Shown in pieces: positions 19,091 to 26,961 of a DNA stretch of 64,000 nt. Location of the stretch: assembly GCA_028818225.1 (NCBI GenBank), contig JAPPOG010000004.1, forward strand, positions 1 to 64,000, given 5' to 3'. The notes under the pieces are model-generated. The model did no database searches, was not told where the DNA came from, and worked only from the letters and a program-made list of their open reading frames with translations. Position 1 is the first letter of the stretch. Each line of letters opens with the position of its first letter. The stretch comes from Gammaproteobacteria bacterium (GTDB lineage: Bacteria > Pseudomonadota > Gammaproteobacteria > Pseudomonadales > Pseudohongiellaceae). Both the position numbers and the translations under genes were made by a program.

Positions 19091-19780
19091 ATGAATGATC
19101 ATCACGTAGTTGACGAGAAAACTGTAGATCCATGCCCTGCTGGCGATGATAACTGCACGAATCACGCTGAAGTTCAGCGACTTCGTGAAGAAGTCAAGCA
19201 ACTGGCGGCGCTGGTTCGCACCGATGAATTAACCGGGCTCTTTAATTACCGCTACTTCGCTCAAGCCCTGAGTCTGGAAATGGAACGTACCCGTCGTTCC
19301 GGTCAGCCAACATGTTTGATCATGTGCGATCTGGATCATTTCAAATCTATAAATGATGTCCATGGTCATGAGGTGGGTAACCTTGTTCTCACTCACGTTT
19401 CCAGTTTGATTCGAAAAACAATCCGTCGCTTGGATATTCCCTGTCGTTATGGTGGAGAGGAATTCGCATTAATCCTTCCTGATACCACATTGAAACAGGG
19501 CGTCCGCTTTGCTAACCGTCTTCGACTCATAGTCGAAAACTCGCCAGTAAAAGCAAGTGACCTGATACTGGGAATTGAAGCAAGTTGCGGCGTCGATGTT
19601 TATGAAAGAGGCGACCAACTGACTGAGAAAGAGTTTGTGGACCAAGTGGATGGGTTTCTATATACGGCCAAACAGGAAGGTAGGAATCGCGTTTGCCATG
19701 CTCCTTATGAAAAGGGAGACGAAGTTAGCAGCGAAGAGAAAGAAGCACTGGTTAGTTCTATTAAGTCGGAGACCAATTAA
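19091..19780 (+). CDS. GGDEF diguanylate cyclase
   Basis: 229-aa cytoplasmic protein that should make cyclic di-GMP. A short N-terminal helix (VQRLREEVKQLAALVRTDE) leads into the GGDEF domain beginning DELTGLFNYRYF. The catalytic motif is RYGGEEFALILPD, and the product-inhibition site RxxD (RRLD) lies five residues before it, so feedback control is expected. No sensor, CHASE or receiver domain and no membrane span is present. It probably responds through partner binding or expression. Monocistronic; the stop overlaps the NUDIX gene stop in TTAA. Confidence 0.94.
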   Translation: MNDHHVVDEKTVDPCPAGDDNCTNHAEVQRLREEVKQLAALVRTDELTGLFNYRYFAQALSLEMERTRRSGQPTCLIMCDLDHFKSINDVHGHEVGNLVLTHVSSLIRKTIRRLDIPCRYGGEEFALILPDTTLKQGVRFANRLRLIVENSPVKASDLILGIEASCGVDVYERGDQLTEKEFVDQVDGFLYTAKQEGRNRVCHAPYEKGDEVSSEEKEALVSSIKSETN

Positions 19781-20475
19781 TTTTTAAATCGGGCTATTTC
19801 TCTGGCCAGATGATAAAGAATTGCTGCAGTTGCGCCCCAGATACGATAGTCCTCATAGTGTAATTCCAGAATCGTTCTATCTGCTCCCTTAAATTCCACC
19901 GTAGATTTCTGATAGGCATCCACATCGAGGATTAACTCCAACGGTGCATGGAAGATGTCAGCAACTTCTTCAGGTTGAGCTACAAAGTTGAGATCATTCT
20001 CGATAACGCCAACAATAGGGGAAACGATAAAGCCAGAAGGGAGAGCGAGAGTTCCCAAACGGCCGATAATTTCGACGTGCTCTGCCTTTAGACCAATTTC
20101 CTCTTCGCTTTCTCTCAGTGCAGTGGCAACCTCATCATCGTCGCGTTCTTCCTTGGTACCCCCGGGCAAGCTAATTTGACCGGCGTGGCTCTTCAGATTT
20201 TCTGATCTGACCGTGAGCACAAGACTGCTTTCGATGTGGGATTCATGGCGCGTAATAGGAAGTAACACCGCAGCAGATCTTAATTTGCTTTCATCTTTTA
20301 CTGCACGATATACGTCAGGTTGCGTAATGCGCTTTGGCGCTTTGCTTTCCTCAGAAACAAAGAAATCCATAAGAGAAATAAAAGGTGTTGCAGCCGAATT
20401 TTCTGTCAAAACTATTTCTCTCTGTTGCAATAAATCCGATATAAAAAAATGCCGACTTTCGTCGGCATTTTTCAT
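19777..20475 (-). CDS. NUDIX hydrolase, NudL-like CoA pyrophosphatase
   Basis: NUDIX enzyme with the UPF0035/NudL signature LTVRSENLKSHAGQISLPGG followed by the Nudix helix ATALRESEEEIGL; the family hydrolyses CoA and related pyrophosphates. The longest frame starts at ATG 20475 (232 aa), but that codon lies inside the transcription terminator of the upstream TonB receptor gene, and the family is usually about 190 residues. ATG 20370 (MDFFVSEESK, 197 aa) gives a NudL-like length and may be the true start. The end overlaps the GGDEF gene by 4 nt. Confidence 0.88.
   Translation of the reverse strand: MKNADESRHFFISDLLQQREIVLTENSAATPFISLMDFFVSEESKAPKRITQPDVYRAVKDESKLRSAAVLLPITRHESHIESSLVLTVRSENLKSHAGQISLPGGTKEERDDDEVATALRESEEEIGLKAEHVEIIGRLGTLALPSGFIVSPIVGVIENDLNFVAQPEEVADIFHAPLELILDVDAYQKSTVEFKGADRTILELHYEDYRIWGATAAILYHLAREIARFKN
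20445..20472 (-). terminator. Rho-independent terminator of TonB receptor gene
   Basis: Perfect 12-bp stem AAAAATGCCGAC / GTCGGCATTTTT with a 4-nt loop, 22 nt after the receptor stop codon, with a run of T on the minus strand. It is nearly symmetric. It overlaps the first codons of the longest NUDIX reading frame. Confidence 0.85.
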
Positions 20476-20493
20476 CTTTTCATGCGCTAGCTA

Positions 20494-22578
20494 CTAGCGG
20501 TATTTCCAGGTGAATCCTGCAAAAATTCGTGCGGGTTCGCCAGGGAAATAGCGGTCACCAGTAAAGGTTGTCCAGTCGGCACGTTCTGCATATTTCTCGT
20601 TAGTAAGATTCATAACATTCATGTACAGCAATAAATCATCACTTGCACTAAACTGCATGCGCAAATTAACCAGGTCGTGGCCACCATAATCAGCGGTGTT
20701 CTCTGGATTAGTGTAATACTCACCCATGTGCGCCCACTCGAGTTCTGCGATCCAGTCATCATTGGGTCGATAGGTGAGTCGCAGGTTGCCGAAAGTATCT
20801 GGCGCGGTGTCGATTTCGTTGCCATTAATGTTTATGCCACCGGAAATCAGATCGTTCTCGTAAGTGTGCTCAGCAAGATTCAAAAGGCCGCGTATGGAAA
20901 AACGATCAGAAAGACTATAACCGACGCCGATTTCAAGGCCACGATGCTCTGTTTCACTTCCATTTAGATTTGCGCGAGAGCTGTCGCGGAGAATTTCATT
21001 TTCCTTTTCCATGAAATACGCCGATGCAGAGTAGTCCCAGTTGTTGCCAGCGCCGCTAAATGCAATCTCATAACTGTCCAGCTGAACCGAGTCCAGGTCA
21101 GCAACAGTCTGTCGGCCCTGCAGTCGATAGAGTTCCGTGGCCTGAGGCGCACGCACACCGCGTTGCGCTCGCAGTTGCAATGTATTGTTTTCGTTAAGCC
21201 GATAGCTCAGTCCAATCTTGGGAGATATATCGTCAAAAGAATCATCTCGATCACCTGGACGAGCATAACGACAACCGCCAAATCCACAGGCAACACCCTG
21301 ATCATCGGTGCGTCCATCTATCATCTTGTTGTCATAATCGTATTTCATCTTTTCCGCGCGGGCGCCTATGGAAAGATCCCAATTATCCGATAAAGCCACA
21401 TCATAGCTGGCGAACAAAGCTATCTGACGAGCTTCCACTTCATAATCATAGTGGGCGCCATCAGGAATAGTGCGTCTTAGAAAGAGTGATCCCTGGGTAG
21501 GTAGAGGTTGGAATTCAAATAGATTGCCATCAGTACTCTCGATATCGAGACCGTATGAGAATGTGGAATCACCACCAAGGTCAGTATAAGCAGCCAGCTG
21601 AATACCCAGGCTTCTATGCTCGGTGTCCTCTATGGGTTGACCCGGCAGGAAGTGCTGCACGAAGTTCATGTTCACTTCACGAAAGTAAGGAGTCGCCGTG
21701 ACTAGCGTATTTCCGGACTCATAGGAGAAGCGGGTCCATACTCGACCGTTAACACTATCGCGGTAGGCTTCAGGGTTTGGATTGGAATCTCTCAGCGTTG
21801 AATCGCTGAATGCATTGGTTCCAACTACGAAGCCAGCAGTTTCCTGGTTCAGGTTAATGTAAGAAATCCCGCCATCCATTTGCACGCCGTTATCCATGGT
21901 GTACTCATAAACCCAGCTAAGTTTTTGTTGGTCTACACCGGAGTTGTCCCGGTAGCCTTCCTCATCGACTCCAGTGATATAAAGAGACTGCGCAAAATTT
22001 CCGTAATCTCTTCCATAAGCTGCTTTTATTCGGGAAGATCCGCGAGGACCACCTTCATAAGTAAATTCACCAATATCACCAGGGTTCGGAAGCACTACGT
22101 TTATCAATCCATGCAGTGCATTGGATCCCCAGAAGGCGCTGGCAGGTCCGCGATTAACTTCGAGGCTAGACGCTGCTTCGGAGTGAACATCAAACATCTC
22201 ATTAACATTGCAAAAGCCAGCAGAGCGAATTGGAATGCCATTTTCGGCCACGAGAAAGGCGCCACAGGCTCCAGCGCCGGTTAATACCGGCGAGCGAATA
22301 GCCATTAAACTTTCCTGGCCATTGTTTCGATGCCCGCTAACTCCGGGAACGCGGGCAAGTGCTTCCTGGTAGTGGGTATGGGCAATTAGATCGAGTTCAG
22401 CTTCTGTGATAACGGATACTGAGGCGTTTACGTCAGTCAGCCCTTCTGAACGACGATTCGTTGAAAATACTTCAATCTCTTCGATTGCTTGCTGACCACT
22501 TTGCGTCTGCCCAAATACAGGGATGGCAGCCATTGCGGTTGCAGTGGCAATACTGGATACAAGAATCTTGCGTATCAT
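20494..22578 (-). CDS. TonB-dependent outer-membrane receptor
   Basis: 694-aa outer-membrane transporter. Signal peptide (MIRKILVSSIATATAMAAIPVFGQ), a TonB-box-like EEIEVFSTNR, a plug domain around residues 45-165 with NRGPASAFWGSNALHGLINVVLP, then a 22-strand-type barrel ending in an aromatic C terminus (RIFAGFTWKYR). The plug contains two cysteines (GAGACGAFLV and SAGFCNVNE) that may form a loop disulfide. A GGAGAGAT ribosome site precedes the ATG. The substrate is not evident: no siderophore or cobalamin genes are adjacent. It probably takes up a metal complex or other large ligand. Confidence 0.93.
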   Translation of the reverse strand: MIRKILVSSIATATAMAAIPVFGQTQSGQQAIEEIEVFSTNRRSEGLTDVNASVSVITEAELDLIAHTHYQEALARVPGVSGHRNNGQESLMAIRSPVLTGAGACGAFLVAENGIPIRSAGFCNVNEMFDVHSEAASSLEVNRGPASAFWGSNALHGLINVVLPNPGDIGEFTYEGGPRGSSRIKAAYGRDYGNFAQSLYITGVDEEGYRDNSGVDQQKLSWVYEYTMDNGVQMDGGISYINLNQETAGFVVGTNAFSDSTLRDSNPNPEAYRDSVNGRVWTRFSYESGNTLVTATPYFREVNMNFVQHFLPGQPIEDTEHRSLGIQLAAYTDLGGDSTFSYGLDIESTDGNLFEFQPLPTQGSLFLRRTIPDGAHYDYEVEARQIALFASYDVALSDNWDLSIGARAEKMKYDYDNKMIDGRTDDQGVACGFGGCRYARPGDRDDSFDDISPKIGLSYRLNENNTLQLRAQRGVRAPQATELYRLQGRQTVADLDSVQLDSYEIAFSGAGNNWDYSASAYFMEKENEILRDSSRANLNGSETEHRGLEIGVGYSLSDRFSIRGLLNLAEHTYENDLISGGININGNEIDTAPDTFGNLRLTYRPNDDWIAELEWAHMGEYYTNPENTADYGGHDLVNLRMQFSASDDLLLYMNVMNLTNEKYAERADWTTFTGDRYFPGEPARIFAGFTWKYR

Positions 22579-22904
22579 ATATCTCTCCGTTTTATCCTTT
22601 TCTTTCTCTGCTAATCTTGTCTATTGCTTTTCGGCGATTTGCTTAACAAGTTAATTTCCAATCGATGAACAGCTGGATCGTGAGGCCAGATTTCTTCCTT
22701 TCACCGAGTATGGTTGCTGCTTTTTTTGAGGTGCGTCAAACAAAAGCTCGCAAATATACCATAGAAAATGTAACAAATCTCACGTCTTTGCACCGCTGCT
22801 CGAGACCACGTAAACTAGCCCTCCGCTTGCAGAAAGCCCTATTCTCGGGCGCTTCACGGACAAGCTTTGGGGTAGCACAGGCATAGAGTGAGGAACGGAG
22901 ACAG
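22579..22904. other. Divergent intergenic region, no gene seen
   Basis: 326 nt between the TonB receptor (leftward) and the nitronate monooxygenase gene (rightward). It must hold both promoters. Two short open frames (22665-22886 plus, and one overlapping the next gene on minus) show no coding-like composition or ribosome site. I saw no clear Fur-type box. Confidence 0.6.
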
Positions 22905-23882
22905 ATGCGTACCAGAATTACAGAAATGTTAGGAATTGAGCACCCGGTCGTGCAAGGAGGCATGCAATGGGTGGGGTTGGCTGAACTGGCCTCGGCAGTT
23001 TCTAATGCAGGCGGATTAGGAATTTTAACCGGGCTTACCCAGCCGACTCCTGATGATTTGCTCAAAGAAATTGAGCGATGTCGAGAAATGACGGACAAGC
23101 CATTTGGAGTCAATCTAACAATTTTACCTACAATCAAACCCGTTCCGTATGAAGAATATGCCCAGGCTATTGTGGATTCCGGTATAAAAATCGTTGAAAC
23201 AGCTGGACGAAACCCCGAACCTTTTTTGCCCTTGTTTAAAGGAGCAGGAATCACAGTTATTCATAAATGCACATCTATCAGACATTCGCTTAAAGCAGAA
23301 AAAATAGGATGTGACATGGTGAGCGTCGATGGCTTCGAATGTGCCGGTCATCCAGGAGAAGATGATGTAACGAATATGATCCTGTTACCTATAGCCGCAC
23401 GAAGATTAAAGATTCCTTTTCTTGCGTCGGGAGGACTTGGAGATGGGCGTGGTCTCGCCGCTGCGCTGGCAATGGGGGCAGACGGTATCAATATGGGAAC
23501 CCGATTTATGGTCACTAAAGAAGCACCCATTCACGAGAAAGTGAAACAAGCCATGGTGGAAGCTTCTGAACTAGACACCTCCTTAATTTATCGAACCCTC
23601 AGAAATACTGCTCGTGTATTCAAGAACAGCATTGCCGAACAAGTGATAGAAATTGAAAACCAGCCCGGGGATACGAAGTTTGAAGACATTCAGCCTCTGG
23701 TTGCAGGCGCTAAAGGCAAAGATTTATTCGATACCGGAGAGTTGGATAAGGGTATCTGGTCGGCAGGAATGGTTGTGGGATTAATAGACGATATTCCCAC
23801 AGTAGAAGAGCTAGTCACCCGCATTGTTACAGAAGCGGAAGAAATTATAAATGAAAGATTAGGCTATGCTGTTTCAGCGTAA
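22905..23882 (+). CDS. Nitronate monooxygenase / NPD family flavoprotein
   Basis: 325-aa FMN-dependent TIM-barrel enzyme. VVQGGMQWVGLAELASAVSNAGGLG at the N terminus is the family phosphate and FMN signature; ECAGHPGED carries the conserved His and GGLGDGRGLAAALAMGADGINMGTRF is the second FMN-phosphate motif. Members oxidise propionate-3-nitronate and similar nitronates, or act as FabK-like enoyl reductases; the two are hard to separate by eye. It leads a run with an SDR gene 20 nt downstream. Confidence 0.9.
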   Translation: MRTRITEMLGIEHPVVQGGMQWVGLAELASAVSNAGGLGILTGLTQPTPDDLLKEIERCREMTDKPFGVNLTILPTIKPVPYEEYAQAIVDSGIKIVETAGRNPEPFLPLFKGAGITVIHKCTSIRHSLKAEKIGCDMVSVDGFECAGHPGEDDVTNMILLPIAARRLKIPFLASGGLGDGRGLAAALAMGADGINMGTRFMVTKEAPIHEKVKQAMVEASELDTSLIYRTLRNTARVFKNSIAEQVIEIENQPGDTKFEDIQPLVAGAKGKDLFDTGELDKGIWSAGMVVGLIDDIPTVEELVTRIVTEAEEIINERLGYAVSA

Positions 23883-23902
23883 TCTGAACAAGGAATAAGT
23901 AG

Positions 23903-24709
23903 ATGGAAGTAAAAGATAAAGTTGTTGTTGTAACCGGTGCTGCCAGTGGCATTGGAAAAGCCTTATGTGAACGCTTTGCCAAGGAGGGAGCATCAGCAAT
24001 TGTAGTAACCGACATAAACAGTGAAGGTGTTAGCGCAACTGTCAGCGATATAAAAGAGCAGACGCAAACACTGGGTATCACCTGTGACATTGGCAAGGAA
24101 GATGAGGTCGAAGAACTGGTCGCCAAGACGCTGGATGCGTTTGGGCATATCGACTTGTTCTGTTCGAACGCAGGCATATTTACTGCCGGTAATGAAAACG
24201 TCGCCACTGAAAAATGGCAGGCGATTTGGGATATAAATCTTATGTCTCATGTGTTTGCTGCCAGAGCCGTGTTACCTGGTATGTTAGAGCGGGGCGAGGG
24301 CTATCTTTTGAATACTTCCTCGGCAGCGGGGCTGCTAAGCCAGGTTGGTTCGGCTCCCTATGCGGTGACCAAGCATGCCGCAATCGGTTTCGCCGAATGG
24401 TTATCCATTACCTATGGCAATAGAGGCATCAAAGTCTCTGTGCTTTGCCCCCAGGCGGTGCGCACTGCCATGACTGCAAACAGTGATGAAGGTGGTGTGG
24501 CTGGTTTGGATGGCATGCTTGAGCCAGAACAACTGGCAGACACAGTAATTGAAACCCTCGCTGAGGAGCGCTTTCTGGTATTACCTCATCCAGAGGTGCT
24601 AACCTACATGCGCCGTAAGACCGACGACTATGATCGCTGGTTGGGAGGAATGCGACGCTTACATGAGCGCTTCGAAGATGCCTACAAAAAGCGCGAAGAA
24701 TTAGAATAA
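23903..24709 (+). CDS. SDR family NAD(P)-dependent oxidoreductase
   Basis: 268-aa classical short-chain dehydrogenase. Cofactor motif VTGAASGIGKAL at residues about 10-21, Asp in CDIGKEDE, CSNAGIF (NNAG variant), catalytic Ser in LNTSSAAGLL and Tyr/Lys in YAVTKHAA. VTDINSEG after beta-2 suggests NAD preference. The substrate is unknown. It lies between the NMO gene and a hydrolase gene in what looks like one operon. Confidence 0.93.
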   Translation: MEVKDKVVVVTGAASGIGKALCERFAKEGASAIVVTDINSEGVSATVSDIKEQTQTLGITCDIGKEDEVEELVAKTLDAFGHIDLFCSNAGIFTAGNENVATEKWQAIWDINLMSHVFAARAVLPGMLERGEGYLLNTSSAAGLLSQVGSAPYAVTKHAAIGFAEWLSITYGNRGIKVSVLCPQAVRTAMTANSDEGGVAGLDGMLEPEQLADTVIETLAEERFLVLPHPEVLTYMRRKTDDYDRWLGGMRRLHERFEDAYKKREELE

Positions 24710-24733
24710 TTCTTGGATTTGAAGGGCCAGCCT

Positions 24734-25411
24734 ATGCACAAAATAAGAACACTACTACTTCTGGTATCGCTTTTATCATCCACAATGCTAGCAGCACAAG
24801 AACGCATTACTCTTGAAGACGGCTCGGTGCTTGCAGTGTTTATGGTGAGACCCGCAGAAACATCGTCTGAACCTGCCCCCTTGCTTATTTTAATGGGAGG
24901 AGGACCGGGTAATGCCTCGATCTCAAGGGATACCTCCATCTGGCTGGGCGGCGGCTTCGCAGAAAGAGGGTTCATGGTTGCCGTACCAGTTTCCCCAAAC
25001 AATCGCGCCTTTCGGGGTGATGAAAATAACGGCAAGGTAGAACAGCTTATCGTAGAGCTGCAGCAAAGAGACGATATCGCAAGCGGAAAAGTTTTATTAG
25101 CAGGAATTTCTAATGGCGGTATGTCCGCTTTAGAGATCGCGCGCCGAAACCCGGAGAATTATTTTGGCGTCGCGGCAGTACCGGCACTGGCAACTTCAGT
25201 TGTCGATAATCGACCATTAGCCGACTTTCCTGTTTATTTGCGTATCGGCGGAGCGGATCAGCTAGGCTGGGCGGATCGATTCGATGAGACCGTTGATGCT
25301 TTAACTGAAGCAGGCGTCGACCTGGATGCCGCAATTCTCGATAGTGCACCCCATATGTTTCGAATGAATTGGGAATCATTGGATGCCTGGTTGGATAAAG
25401 TCACGCAATAG
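24734..25411 (+). CDS. Exported alpha/beta hydrolase-like protein
   Basis: 225-aa protein with a signal peptide (MHKIRTLLLLVSLLSSTMLAAQ; start ATG 24734, preferred over TTG 24713 since the extra residues would precede the signal). Alpha/beta-hydrolase features: LILMGGGPGNAS, nucleophile GISNGGMSALEIA (Ser near residue 122), acid in RIGGADQLGWADRF and His in DSAPHMFRM. The short length resembles dienelactone-hydrolase-like or PHB-depolymerase-like esterases. Co-oriented with the NMO, SDR and DUF6265 genes. Confidence 0.82.
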   Translation: MHKIRTLLLLVSLLSSTMLAAQERITLEDGSVLAVFMVRPAETSSEPAPLLILMGGGPGNASISRDTSIWLGGGFAERGFMVAVPVSPNNRAFRGDENNGKVEQLIVELQQRDDIASGKVLLAGISNGGMSALEIARRNPENYFGVAAVPALATSVVDNRPLADFPVYLRIGGADQLGWADRFDETVDALTEAGVDLDAAILDSAPHMFRMNWESLDAWLDKVTQ

Positions 25412-25433
25412 AAGTAAACGAGCGGAGTAAGAA

Positions 25434-25922
25434 ATGAAGAAGTTAATCAATACCCTGGTAGCTTCATCTTTTGTCTTGATGGCCGCAAGTGTAATCGCTG
25501 GGCCTCCAGCAACCATCCAACAGTTAAGCTGGATGACAGGAAACTGGGCGGGCAACTTGGGTCCAAACCAGCTAGAGGAGAACTGGATTTCTACGGAAGG
25601 GCGTTCCCTGATGGCTGCGGTTCGTATGACTGGCGCCGATGCAACCAGCATGTTTGAAGTGATTACAATCGAAGAGGTTGACGGCTCACTGGTATTACAT
25701 ATCCAGCAATGGGATGCTGGTTTTCAGCCAAGAACAGAAGTAGCACAGAAACTGGAACTGGTTGAGATTACCGAGAACTCTGTGAAATTTGAAGACGTTT
25801 CAGGATTTGGTATGCCAACCTTGGGCTATAGCAATCCTGATGAAGACACGTTCGTTATTCATGTCGGTCAGGAAGGAGGCAATACATTCGATATCGAATT
25901 GAAGGCCCGCAGCATCTGGTAG
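25434..25922 (+). CDS. DUF6265 family exported protein
   Basis: 162-aa protein with a signal peptide (LVASSFVLMAASVIAG) and the DUF6265 pattern: QLSWMTGNWAG near the mature N terminus, ENWISTEGRSLMAAVRM, and a conserved middle FEVITIEEVDGSLVLHIQQW. The domain is predicted to be a lipocalin-like barrel and has no known function. It is the last gene of the NMO run and is followed by a terminator at 25941. Confidence 0.82.
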   Translation: MKKLINTLVASSFVLMAASVIAGPPATIQQLSWMTGNWAGNLGPNQLEENWISTEGRSLMAAVRMTGADATSMFEVITIEEVDGSLVLHIQQWDAGFQPRTEVAQKLELVEITENSVKFEDVSGFGMPTLGYSNPDEDTFVIHVGQEGGNTFDIELKARSIW

Positions 25923-25940
25923 TTTTTGACAAATAAATAG

Positions 25941-25966
25941 AAAAGGGATTCAAATGAATCCCTTTT
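25941..25966. terminator. Bidirectional terminator
   Basis: Perfect 11-bp stem AAAAGGGATTC / GAATCCCTTTT with an AAAT loop, A-rich on one side and T-rich on the other. It lies between the convergent DUF6265 and DUF1272 genes and can serve both. Confidence 0.88.
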
Positions 25967-25973
25967 ATATGCC

Positions 25974-26282
25974 TTATCTCTTTTCTGGTGGGATGTTTTT
26001 CATGATGTTAACGAAAGTCGCAATCTCATCCTTCGTTCTTCGTGTAAGAACACGTTTATCAGAAGCAGGTTGATGGCTTAGGCCAATTCCCTCGCGGTGA
26101 GCAATATCAGGCCTGATTGGTCGGGGAGCAAAACCACCGCCGCAGTTTGGGCATACGTTTTTTAGCTCTTTTTCGACACAGGATTCGCAGAATGTGCATT
26201 CGTAACTACAGATGCAGGCGTCGGTTGCGTTAGGCGGCAGATCCTTGTCGCACATTTCGCAGTTTGGCCGAAGTTCAAGCAT
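25974..26282 (-). CDS. DUF1272 zinc-ribbon-like protein
   Basis: 102-aa protein with the DUF1272 cysteine array: NCEMCDKDLPP, CICSYECTFCESC and NVCPNCGGGFAPRPIRP. Eight or more cysteines in CxxC pairs indicate two zinc sites. The conserved RPxRP ending of the domain is followed by about 40 residues rich in charge. The function of the family is unknown. It starts 6 nt after the VOC gene ends, so the two are probably co-transcribed. Confidence 0.88.
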   Translation of the reverse strand: MLELRPNCEMCDKDLPPNATDACICSYECTFCESCVEKELKNVCPNCGGGFAPRPIRPDIAHREGIGLSHQPASDKRVLTRRTKDEIATFVNIMKNIPPEKR

Positions 26283-26288
26283 GTCTCT

Positions 26289-26693
26289 TTAGGAGTTTTC
26301 CAGTAGTTCTACCCAATTTCCATCTGGATCTTCCAGAAAAGCAATTGCCACTCCCTCCCGAATTTCTCGAATAGGAACAACTATTTTTCCACCAGCCGCT
26401 TCAACTTTATTTATAGTTTCCGCAAGCGATGGTACATGAATAGTCCAGTAGCGGTAGCCGCTGGCGGCACGTATGCCACCAGGTGTTGCTTCTGCTTCCG
26501 GTGCAGGATCGAGTTGGATAACTTTGACTATGCTGTCACCCACTTTGAAGCGATTCATGGTGCCACCGCCGGGCATTGGAATGGTCGCCTCGAGCTCCAG
26601 GCCAAGCGCTTCACCATAAAATTTCAACATAGCATCAATGTCTTTGGCGATAATGCCTATGTCAATTGAGTTTTTTTGTACTTCCAGTCCCAT
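26289..26693 (-). CDS. VOC (glyoxalase/dioxygenase superfamily) protein
   Basis: 134-aa single vicinal-oxygen-chelate domain: IDIGIIAKDIDAMLKFYGEALGL at the N terminus and the terminal AIAFLEDPDGNWVELLE with the metal-ligand Glu. Metal ligands are not all obvious (His in YWTIHVPS, Glu in WVELLE). It could be a glyoxalase-like isomerase, a lyase or a resistance protein; the substrate is unknown. Upstream of the DUF1272 gene, same operon. Confidence 0.88.
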   Translation of the reverse strand: MGLEVQKNSIDIGIIAKDIDAMLKFYGEALGLELEATIPMPGGGTMNRFKVGDSIVKVIQLDPAPEAEATPGGIRAASGYRYWTIHVPSLAETINKVEAAGGKIVVPIREIREGVAIAFLEDPDGNWVELLENS

Positions 26694-26804
26694 AATAATT
26701 GCCTTTTGTTTCTAGTTTCGCTCACTCTACTTCAGTTTATCTATCCTCAACAAAATTAGGAGCGACGATAATTATTGAAGATCGAGGCGTCGAGTAAAAA
26801 TAAT

Positions 26805-26933
26805 GCGGAGTGAATATGATAGTACATGAGCATTAAGGTTTGCTCGAAAACGGAAAGATCCAGCAATTAGAACTCTCCGCTTAAAAACAAGCGGAGCATA
26901 CATGCCAGGATAAGGGCATTAAGATTTGCTCGA
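26805..26933. repeat. Two diverged 43-nt direct repeats with a hairpin between
   Basis: Copy 1 at 26805-26847 and copy 2 at 26891-26933 are the same length and match at about 30 of 43 positions, both starting GCGGAG and ending TTTGCTCGA. The spacing is 86 nt, exactly two unit lengths. Copy 2 opens inside a hairpin, CTCCGCTT (26875-26882) with AAGCGGAG (26889-26896). The region lies in the 268-nt gap between the ALDH and VOC genes, both leftward. It has no open reading frame of note. Confidence 0.65.
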
Positions 26934-26961
26934 CATCAAAGAGATACGGAAAACAGGCTGT

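Noticed and set aside
22736-23254. 172-aa minus-strand frame
   Set aside because: It lies antisense over the clear nitronate monooxygenase gene and has no family features.
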